In this document: one piece after another, positions 1-5,093 of the stretch | How the letters are laid out: each line of letters starts with the position of its first letter | Position numbering within the stretch: position 1 is the first letter of the stretch | NCBI GenBank assembly: GCA_938008005.1 | Contig: CALLLZ010000068.1 | Span: 1-5,093, forward strand | Origin: an uncultured Marinicella sp. | GTDB lineage: Bacteria; Pseudomonadota; Gammaproteobacteria; Xanthomonadales; Marinicellaceae | Length of the DNA: 5,093 nt | Reading direction: 5' to 3' | Made by a program: the position numbers and the translations under genes | Notes under the pieces: generated by a model | The model's input: only the letters and a program-made list of their open reading frames with translations | Databases searched by the model: none | Told to the model about the DNA's origin: nothing

Positions 1-63
1 GATGATGATTCAGCCTTGGAGTTAACTGAGAGTGATGTGATTTTTTTAAGTTCATTTGAATGA
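1..63 (+). CDS. Possible C-terminal end of an unidentified plus-strand gene (partial)
   Basis: Frame 1 on the plus strand is open from the window edge to a TGA at 61-63 and would encode a 20-residue acidic tail, DDDSALELTESDVIFLSSFE. It reads like an ordinary protein C-terminus with plausible codon use, and it would converge on deoB 31 nt away. A stretch this short can be open by chance. The opposite strand offers a rival reading: an ATG at 55-53 that stays open to the left edge (beginning MNLKKSHHSQ), but it lacks a Shine-Dalgarno sequence. No family can be named from 20 residues. Confidence 0.35.
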   Translation, partial: DDDSALELTESDVIFLSSFE

Positions 64-94
64 TTTTTCAAGAACGGTAATTAAATCAGATTGG

Positions 95-1321
95 TTAAAT
101 AAAATCAATAGCAACACCATGGGGCAAATCGGATAAATTAAAATGTTTAGCTAAGGTTTGACCCATGTCAGCAAATGAGTTTCTGGCGCCTAAATTTTGG
201 GTTTTTATAGATGATCCAAAAAACAACACCGGTACATGTTCACGGGTGTGGTCGGAACCTGGAAATGTGGGATCACAACCATGATCAGCAGTGATCAAAG
301 CGACATCACCTTCCTTCATGATAGCTTCTAATTCTGGTAACTTTTTATCAAACTCTTCCAAAGCATTGGCATAGCCAATCACATCTCGTCGATGCCCGAA
401 ATGGCTGTCAAAATCGACAAAGTTCACAAACACCAAGGTGTTGTCTTGAGCTTGGTTTAACTGTTCAAGCATGACATCAAACAGTTCCATGTTGTCTTTG
501 CCCTTAACACATTTGCTGATACCTTTACCCGCGAAAATATCTGCAATTTTACCCACCGAAATCACCTGTCCACCTGTTTGGGTCAAGTGATCCAATAAAG
601 TATTCTCAATGGGTGGGGTGGTCATGTCTTTGCGGTTACTGGTGCGTTGAAAAGATTTGGCATCGGAACCTATAAAGGGCCTGGCAATGACGCGGGTTAT
701 ATTTAAATCATTAACCAGATTCTTGGCAATCATAGAAATTTTTAACAAGCGATCTAAGCCAAAATGATCTTCATGAGCGGCAATTTGGAACACCGAATCT
801 GCAGATGTATAACAAATGGGTTTGCCTGTTTGGATGTGTTTTTCACCTAATGATTTGATGATTTCAGTACCTGAGGCATGACAGTTTCCCAAAATACCTG
901 GTATACCTGTTTTTTCAATGAATGTTTCTATTAGGTCATCTGGAAAGCACGGTACAGTTTTTGGGAAGGTGCCCCATTTAAATGGCACTGGTACGCCTGC
1001 CATTTCCCAATGACCACTGGGTGTGTCTTTGTCTTTACTTTTTTCAATGGCATAACCGTATGCAGCCTTGATTGCAATGCTGTCATCAACACCAGCAAGC
1101 TCAGATCCAGAGCTGTCATATTGAGCTGCCGCTAAACCGAGTCTAGTTAAGTTAGGAATTTTCAATGGGCCTGTCCTTACGCCATTGGCATCGGCCAAAC
1201 CATGCGCACATTGCTGAGCAATATGACCTAATGTATTGGCACCTTCATCACCATATAAATCGGCATCTGCACTGGCACCAATGCCCAATGAATCCATGAC
1301 CAGAATGATGGCTCTTCTCAT
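95..1321 (-). CDS. deoB: Phosphopentomutase (DeoB)
   Basis: Cytoplasmic, Mn-dependent enzyme that interconverts (deoxy)ribose 1-phosphate and (deoxy)ribose 5-phosphate, feeding pentose from nucleoside phosphorolysis into central metabolism. The 408-aa length matches the enterobacterial enzyme (about 407 aa), so the gene appears complete. Alkaline-phosphatase-superfamily landmarks are all visible: D10 in the N-terminal MDSLGIG, the phosphoryl-accepting T100 in DTPSGHWE, D305 and H310 in DFDSHFGH, D346-H347 in TADHGCD, and H358 in SDHTREH. The DeoB cap domain lies between them, roughly residues 105-295. The ATG at 1321 immediately precedes the conserved RRAIILVMD strand, which fixes the start. 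No good Shine-Dalgarno precedes it, only AAGTAA about 8 nt upstream. The gene lies 82 nt downstream of the winged-helix regulator on the same strand with no clear promoter between them, so co-transcription is possible. No deoA, deoC or deoD neighbour is visible. Confidence 0.97.
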   Translation of the reverse strand: MRRAIILVMDSLGIGASADADLYGDEGANTLGHIAQQCAHGLADANGVRTGPLKIPNLTRLGLAAAQYDSSGSELAGVDDSIAIKAAYGYAIEKSKDKDTPSGHWEMAGVPVPFKWGTFPKTVPCFPDDLIETFIEKTGIPGILGNCHASGTEIIKSLGEKHIQTGKPICYTSADSVFQIAAHEDHFGLDRLLKISMIAKNLVNDLNITRVIARPFIGSDAKSFQRTSNRKDMTTPPIENTLLDHLTQTGGQVISVGKIADIFAGKGISKCVKGKDNMELFDVMLEQLNQAQDNTLVFVNFVDFDSHFGHRRDVIGYANALEEFDKKLPELEAIMKEGDVALITADHGCDPTFPGSDHTREHVPVLFFGSSIKTQNLGARNSFADMGQTLAKHFNLSDLPHGVAIDFI

Positions 1322-1387
1322 TATGTTATTTACTTGTGTATTTTCATTTGAGAATATTTAACCACATTATTGAAATTTTAAGAATTG

Positions 1388-1401
1388 TTTATACGTATAA
1401 A
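1388..1401. repeat. Perfect 14-bp palindrome between regulator and deoB
   Basis: TTTATACGTATAAA is a perfect inverted repeat with no spacer. It begins 2 nt beyond the regulator's TGA codon (1404-1406) and lies 66 nt upstream of the deoB start. No T-run follows it on the minus strand (the next bases are CAATTC), and the stem is almost all A/T, so it is a poor intrinsic terminator. A protein-binding site acting on deoB is the more likely role, if it has one. I cannot name a cognate regulator. Confidence 0.4.
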
Positions 1402-1403
1402 AA

Positions 1404-2735
1404 TCAGTTTTGCAGACTTTCTAACAACAGTTGATCTGTATTTTGCCAATAATCACCGGCTTTCAATTTTAAATCTTCCATTAGGCTTAAGGCTTTGTTG
1501 TTGTTGCCTGATAGTTTGGCTGCTTGAGCTTGGTATTTTTGTAAGGGATAGATAAATGGTTTAAGTTTACTTGTTCGCCGTAAATTTTCAGTCAGTTTTT
1601 TAGAGTTAATGTTGATGTATAAAGCATTCAAACGGTTCAATATCAATGTAATTTGATTGAAGTCGCCATTTGTATTGGCATGAAGTAAAGCTTCAAGGTA
1701 GTACATTTCTGCTGCAGTATGTTTTGCTTCTAACCGGGCAACATCACCTCGGTACATCTTAATTAACTGGTGATCGCTGTTTATCAATGATGTTAAATGT
1801 TGTTGACTGTTAGAAAGGTCTTGTTGATACAAAGCAATCATTAATTGCCCTTCATAGAAAAGGGATGTAATTGCTTGAGTGGGATGTTTCTTGAATAGTT
1901 GAGCCAGTGATTTAAGGTTGTTTTTAGCTTGGGTTGTGTTGTTTTTTATTAAGTGTAACTGCAGTAACCATAAAATGGCCTCGGCTGAATTGGTGGCGTT
2001 TTTTTGTTCTGAATGCATGGCTAAAATCATTCGCCAATTTTGCTCGGCTAAACTAAACCGACCTGTTTGTTGATAAATTTTTGCCAGTTTGGTGCGGTTA
2101 TCAATGATACCTTGTTGATTGTTTTGTTGTTCGTTATAAATCAAGGATTCTTTAATCAATTGTTCTGCTTTGGTGAACTCATTTTTCTGATACAATTCTT
2201 TTGCGGTAGCAATTTTGGTTTGCATTTGATGCTTTAAAACACTTTTTTGAGAAGTGGCATTGGTTAATTCTGTTTGTTTGTTTGTTTCGAAATTAACAGC
2301 TTCAGAATTAGATAAAACGTTGGATTCTGTGGTTTTTGTTTTAAAAAGTAAATACAACAATAAAAAACCTACAGTCAGAATGAGTATCAGCCATTCAAGT
2401 TTGAATTTGTGATGATTTGTATTTAAATCTAGTGAAGAAACTTTGGGTATAAAACGTATGCCTTGTTCACTAACTGTCTCAATATAGTGGTCTTGATGGT
2501 ATTTGTTAAGAGTTTGACTGAACTTTAAAATAGATTGCTCAATCGTGTAGTGGGTGACTGCTTGGTTTGGCCATACTTGATCTTTCATTTCTTTGAGGCT
2601 GATCAATTGTTGTGGGCGACTCAGTAAATAGCTGAGAAGTGAGTGGTATTCTCTTGTCAACTCCTTGGATTGCGAACCAAGTTTGAGAGTTTTCTGTTCT
2701 GTGTCGTAACTGAAACCAGAAAAGTGGTATTTCAT
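1404..2735 (-). CDS. CadC/ToxR-like transmembrane winged-helix regulator with periplasmic TPR domain
   Basis: Predicted one-component, membrane-bound transcriptional regulator of 443 aa. Residues 1-98 form an OmpR/PhoB-type winged helix: the N-terminal beta-sheet (FSGFSYDTEQKTLKLG), the LTREYHSLLSYLL helix, the LKEMKDQVWP helix, the THYTIEQSILK recognition region and the YIETVSEQGIRF wing hairpin. A hydrophobic segment at about 113-131 (LEWLILILTVGFLLLYLLF) followed by KTK is a single membrane span, which places the rest outside the cytoplasm. A low-complexity linker (about 135-170) leads to helical TPR-like repeats at about 174-205, 213-246 and 251-285, with weaker ones to about 435; these may sense a ligand or partner. 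The wing and recognition helix depart from consensus, with KFSQTL where LRxxL is usual and QGIRF where GYRF is usual. The ATG at 2735 begins right before the first winged-helix strand; no Shine-Dalgarno is seen. The gene diverges from the serine hydrolase at 2938, a likely but unproven target. The inducing signal cannot be read from the sequence. Confidence 0.88.
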   Translation of the reverse strand: MKYHFSGFSYDTEQKTLKLGSQSKELTREYHSLLSYLLSRPQQLISLKEMKDQVWPNQAVTHYTIEQSILKFSQTLNKYHQDHYIETVSEQGIRFIPKVSSLDLNTNHHKFKLEWLILILTVGFLLLYLLFKTKTTESNVLSNSEAVNFETNKQTELTNATSQKSVLKHQMQTKIATAKELYQKNEFTKAEQLIKESLIYNEQQNNQQGIIDNRTKLAKIYQQTGRFSLAEQNWRMILAMHSEQKNATNSAEAILWLLQLHLIKNNTTQAKNNLKSLAQLFKKHPTQAITSLFYEGQLMIALYQQDLSNSQQHLTSLINSDHQLIKMYRGDVARLEAKHTAAEMYYLEALLHANTNGDFNQITLILNRLNALYININSKKLTENLRRTSKLKPFIYPLQKYQAQAAKLSGNNNKALSLMEDLKLKAGDYWQNTDQLLLESLQN

Positions 2736-2768
2736 TTGATCATTGATGTTAAATAGGTCAAGAAAGTC

Positions 2769-2797
2769 ATGATAGCATTAAAAAAGTTGGTCGTGAA
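2769..2797 (-). promoter_or_regulatory. Candidate sigma-70 promoter for the winged-helix regulator
   Basis: On the minus strand, TTCACG (2797-2792) and TATCAT (2774-2769) are separated by exactly 17 nt. The -10 element is preceded by TGC, an extended -10 motif. The matches are 4/6 for -35 and 5/6 for -10. Transcription would start near 2762 and give a leader of about 27 nt before the ATG at 2735. Read by eye only. Confidence 0.5.
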
Positions 2798-2818
2798 GAT
2801 ACTGTTTACTTGTGTTAG

Positions 2819-2850
2819 ATCAAATAAAAGTTCTTTGATAATTTTTGATA
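2819..2850. promoter_or_regulatory. Candidate operator in the divergent intergenic region
   Basis: The heptamer TTTGATA occurs at 2834-2840 and again at 2844-2850, a tandem direct repeat with a 10-bp period. A reverse-complement hexamer ATCAAA lies at 2819-2824, forming an ATCAAA-N9-TTTGAT inverted repeat with the first copy. OmpR/PhoB-type winged helices commonly bind tandem half-sites about one helical turn apart, and the neighbouring regulator is of that type. Its binding here is inferred. The A/T-rich composition raises the chance of coincidental repeats. The site lies 22 bp upstream of the regulator's candidate -35 box and about 30-60 bp upstream of the hydrolase's candidate -35 box. Confidence 0.35.
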
Positions 2851-2881
2851 TCCGTTGTTAGGTGTTTGCAATCATTTGTGA

Positions 2882-2910
2882 TTTACTTGCTAACGTATGT
2901 GTCTTATGCT
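2882..2910 (+). promoter_or_regulatory. Weak candidate promoter for the serine hydrolase gene
   Basis: TTTACT (2882-2887) and TATGCT (2905-2910) are separated by 17 nt and match the sigma-70 consensus at 4/6 each. The start would be near 2917, about 21 nt before the ATG. The match is weak enough that an activator might be needed, which would fit the candidate operator upstream, but other spacings in this A/T-rich region could also be read as promoters. Confidence 0.3.
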
Positions 2911-2937
2911 GAGAACAACCACATCAACAAATAAACA

Positions 2938-4380
2938 ATGTTAAAAGCTTTTGAACATCCCAATAGGTTAGAACTTTCGCGTTTAATCTTGCTGGCTATA
3001 TGCGTATTGTATGTGAGTTTTTCTCACGCAAAATCATCCGATTTTTTATCGATCGAGGACTCTGTTGATGAAATTCAAAAAAAATATACAGTGGCTGCCG
3101 TCAGCGTTTTGGTAGTTACTCATGATAAAGTATTGCTTAATTTACATTCAGGTGTCAGAGACTGGGAAACAAATCAACGATTCAATTCTAAGGATATGTA
3201 CCGGATTGGCTCTATCAGTAAATCATTTGCTGGTGTTCTGGCGCTGCGATTACAGCAACAAGGATTGATTAACTTGAATGACTCGATTACAGATTATGGT
3301 TTAACTCCATATCTAAATAACTCATTCCCGGATAGGATCATTACTTTGGCACAATTACTTGAACACACTGCCGGTCTAGGTGATTTAGCAAAGGCAGAGT
3401 GGGATTATAATGATGCAAAGCCGATCAATTTGATGCAAGCCTTTGATATGAAACTAGGGGATCACAAAACCAAATGGCCTCCAGGCATGCACCGTTCATA
3501 CAGCAATGTTGGTGCTGGCTTATTTGGTTTAGCTTTAGAAATAAAGTTAGGAGAGTCCTATGAATCATTGATGCAAACCCATGTTTTTAACCCTTTGAAA
3601 ATGAGCAGCAGTGGTTTGTTATTAACTGCTGGAGTCAAATCAAGATTAATTACTGGTTACGACCGAGATGGTCAAAAACCGATTCAATATTGGCATAATA
3701 TCTATAGACCTTTTGCAGCCATCAATACCCACAACCAAGATATGGTACATTGGTTACAAATGTTGCTAGATCAAGATAATGGTTTTTTGAGTAAAAGTAA
3801 TCGGCAACGATTGCTTCAACCCAGCAGCACTTTAGCTGCAAAAAATGATTTAAATTTTGGTTATGGTCTCGGGCTATATCAATGGCAAACGGATGGCCAC
3901 AGTTTTTATGGGCATGGTGGTGATGCGGATGGTTATTTAACGCGTTTTGGTTTCAATCTCGAAAGTGGATTGGCTTATTTTGTGATGATCAATGCATTCA
4001 ATAAGCAACCATTGAATGAAATCATAGACCTGGTAGAAAATCAAATCATTGCAGATTTACCGAAACCCAACTATCCAAAGAGGTTGAAATTAAGCGATGA
4101 ACAGATAAGAATTTTTACGGGTTCATATCAACAAGTGACCCAACGTTTTGGTCAGCATAATAAATCAGCGCCTGTACTTGAAATTATCAATACAAAAGGT
4201 CAGCTATCTTACCGTTATAGAAAAGGGCGTCAGGTGAATGTTTATCGAGTTAAAGCAGATCATTTCAGAACGGCCAGTCAGTCTGTTGCGACCATGGCAT
4301 GGACGCCACATATGGGGTCATTGTATTTTCAAGGGGAATTGGGTAATTTTGTAAAGGTTAGTACTGAGAATCAACCATGA
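2938..4380 (+). CDS. Exported serine hydrolase, class C beta-lactamase/PBP-fold family
   Basis: A 480-aa member of the beta-lactamase-related serine hydrolase family (Pfam Beta-lactamase, PF00144), which includes AmpC, D,D-peptidases, D-aminopeptidases and esterases. The N-terminus has a 15-residue basic-ended n-region, a hydrophobic core at about 16-27 and a plausible signal peptidase I site after SHA (about residue 31), so the product should be periplasmic. Active-site motifs are in order: S92-I-S-K95 (nucleophile and general base), the family's LEHTAGL at 141-147, Y188-S-N190 (YxN motif) and H326-G-G328 in place of the KTG box. HGG at that position is common in the esterase/peptidase branches, so true beta-lactamase activity is not implied. 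Residues about 380-480 follow the catalytic fold as a small beta-rich extension of the type often appended in this family. The ATG at 2938 lacks a Shine-Dalgarno but gives a sensible signal peptide. It diverges from the membrane regulator, its likely controller. The substrate is unknown. Confidence 0.9.
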   Translation: MLKAFEHPNRLELSRLILLAICVLYVSFSHAKSSDFLSIEDSVDEIQKKYTVAAVSVLVVTHDKVLLNLHSGVRDWETNQRFNSKDMYRIGSISKSFAGVLALRLQQQGLINLNDSITDYGLTPYLNNSFPDRIITLAQLLEHTAGLGDLAKAEWDYNDAKPINLMQAFDMKLGDHKTKWPPGMHRSYSNVGAGLFGLALEIKLGESYESLMQTHVFNPLKMSSSGLLLTAGVKSRLITGYDRDGQKPIQYWHNIYRPFAAINTHNQDMVHWLQMLLDQDNGFLSKSNRQRLLQPSSTLAAKNDLNFGYGLGLYQWQTDGHSFYGHGGDADGYLTRFGFNLESGLAYFVMINAFNKQPLNEIIDLVENQIIADLPKPNYPKRLKLSDEQIRIFTGSYQQVTQRFGQHNKSAPVLEIINTKGQLSYRYRKGRQVNVYRVKADHFRTASQSVATMAWTPHMGSLYFQGELGNFVKVSTENQP

Positions 4381-4460
4381 CTGATTTAAGCTAGATAAAG
4401 ACATAAGTACATAGTTCAATGTTATATTCACTCACGATTTTAGAAAGAAAAACCAGATAA

Positions 4461-4491
4461 TTGACAATGGAGTTAAAAAGTTAACCATATT
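4461..4491 (+). promoter_or_regulatory. Candidate promoter for the right-edge gene, with a palindrome in its spacer
   Basis: A perfect consensus -35 hexamer TTGACA lies at 4461-4466. The best -10 partner is CATATT at 4486-4491 (4/6) at a long 19-nt spacing. Between them sits an inverted repeat GTTAA-AAAG-TTAAC (4472-4485), a typical repressor position, although the arms are only 5 bp. Transcription would start near 4498, upstream of all three possible start codons (4512, 4527, 4539). The 158-bp gap after the hydrolase gene (4381-4538) shows no terminator-like hairpin with a T-run, so read-through from the hydrolase is also possible. Confidence 0.35.
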
Positions 4492-4538
4492 TTAATTGCT
4501 ATTTAGCTAACATGGCTTTTTTATCAATGGGGTTGGTG

Positions 4539-5093
4539 ATGATTAGAACGGTTATTCTTTTGGTTTTATTGGCTGGAGCTATTGGTTTTTCAGAGTGGCT
4601 TGATAATCAAACAGTTGGTGCTGCCAATATAAAAATCGAGGTGGGACCATCGATGATTTGTCCTGATGACTACCAATTAGGTTATTTTCGTAAATCTGGG
4701 CGTAAAATAGACAGTTACAATACTTGTTATAATGAAAGTGTCAGTGACTTACTGGAAAGTAATAAGCTGAAGGCATTTGTTCGTATGCTAACTATGACGG
4801 GTCAATTTGAATTGGCTGAGCAGGTGTTGTTAGAAGCAGCGGACATTGATACCAATACATGGTATGTAGAATTGGTGAAAATCAATGTCAGACAAAAGAA
4901 ATGGGATCGAGCTCAATATTATCTGAACCAAACACACGTCGATAAAGATGATCACCTCAGGTTAGTGGTTGAGAGTAGAACCAGCCAATTTTCTAATGGC
5001 ATAAATTTCAGTAGAGTGCCAGCCATATTTGAAGCATCAACTTATCACATTAAAGGAGCAGTTAAACAAGCTGAGATTAAGTCAACTCAAGGT
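4539..5093 (+). CDS. Exported or membrane-anchored TPR-like protein, unidentified (3' end beyond window)
   Basis: An open frame runs without a stop to the right edge, giving 185 codons from the ATG at 4539. I do not recognise the family. The N-terminus MIRTVILLVLLAGAIGF is a signal peptide or membrane anchor; no lipobox and no clear AXA site is seen, so an anchor is possible. The mature part has two cysteines, C41 and C63, flanking a short polar segment, possibly a disulfide. Residues about 78-131 look like two TPR-type helical hairpins (TGQFELAEQVLLEA and QKKWDRAQYYLNQ). The rest, to residue 185, is polar with no motif I can name. In-frame ATGs at 4527 and 4512 would add 4 or 9 residues (MAFLSMGLV); I prefer 4539 because GGGG at 4529-4532 gives a weak Shine-Dalgarno and it yields a better n-region. 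It is co-oriented with the hydrolase gene 158 nt upstream, but a functional link is not shown. Confidence 0.75.
   Translation, partial: MIRTVILLVLLAGAIGFSEWLDNQTVGAANIKIEVGPSMICPDDYQLGYFRKSGRKIDSYNTCYNESVSDLLESNKLKAFVRMLTMTGQFELAEQVLLEAADIDTNTWYVELVKINVRQKKWDRAQYYLNQTHVDKDDHLRLVVESRTSQFSNGINFSRVPAIFEASTYHIKGAVKQAEIKSTQG

Noticed and set aside
50..75. Stem-loop downstream of deoB as an intrinsic terminator (GTTC and TTGAA pairing with TTCAA and GAAC, 2-nt bulge, 6-nt loop)
   Set aside because: The stem is real on paper, but on the minus strand it is followed by an A-run and on the plus strand by no T-run, so neither orientation has terminator architecture; the stem is also A/T-rich and bulged.
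931..1119. 62-codon plus-strand open frame inside deoB
   Set aside because: It lies wholly antisense to the well-supported deoB coding sequence, has no export or domain signal and no Shine-Dalgarno, and its protein resembles no family.
2989..3006. Lipobox in the serine hydrolase leader (LAIC, Cys22)
   Set aside because: The residue before the cysteine is Ile rather than Gly, Ala or Ser, and the hydrophobic core continues past it; signal peptidase I cleavage after SHA fits better.
2938..4380. Calling the hydrolase an AmpC beta-lactamase conferring resistance
   Set aside because: The KTG box is replaced by HGG, and the family spans peptidases and esterases; sequence alone does not support a resistance function.
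4401..4413. Short direct repeat ACATA (4401-4405 and 4409-4413) after the hydrolase gene
   Set aside because: Five-base repeats are expected by chance in A/T-rich intergenic DNA, and there is no third copy or positional logic.
1..5093. Mobile element, CRISPR array, tRNA/rRNA or phage genes
   Set aside because: No transposase or integrase motifs, no regularly spaced repeats, no terminal inverted repeats and no RNA gene signatures were seen on either strand.

Overview
This 5.1-kb window looks like ordinary bacterial chromosome from an AT-rich Gram-negative, most likely a gammaproteobacterium. DeoB matches the enterobacterial-type enzyme in length (408 aa) and in metal-ligand spacing. A membrane-spanning CadC/ToxR-like winged-helix regulator and a signal-peptide-bearing serine hydrolase imply an inner membrane and periplasm. 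Low-GC marine gammaproteobacteria such as Marinicella, which carry many winged-helix/TPR proteins, would fit, but that is a guess from style and not a demonstrated assignment.

Layout, left to right. Positions 1-63 hold what may be the last 20 codons of a plus-strand gene. A minus-strand block follows: phosphopentomutase deoB (1321 to 95), and upstream of it in the same orientation a 443-aa winged-helix/TM/TPR transcriptional regulator (2735 to 1404). The two are 82 nt apart, and that gap contains a perfect 14-bp palindrome. A 202-bp divergent intergenic region (2736-2937) separates the regulator from a plus-strand exported penicillin-binding-protein/class C beta-lactamase-fold serine hydrolase (2938-4380). 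After a 158-bp gap with a consensus -35 box, a second plus-strand gene begins near 4539 and runs off the right edge. It encodes an exported or membrane-anchored protein with TPR-like helices and no recognisable family.

How the genes may work together. DeoB is housekeeping nucleoside catabolism and salvage. The regulator and the divergent serine hydrolase form a classic regulator/target geometry, with a 10-bp-period direct repeat between them that suits an OmpR/PhoB-type winged helix. Control of the hydrolase by the regulator is therefore a reasonable but untested hypothesis. I see no mobile element, CRISPR array, RNA gene or clearly new system. The most interesting items are the divergent pair with its candidate operator, the unidentified right-edge protein, and the lack of Shine-Dalgarno sequences at the three complete genes.
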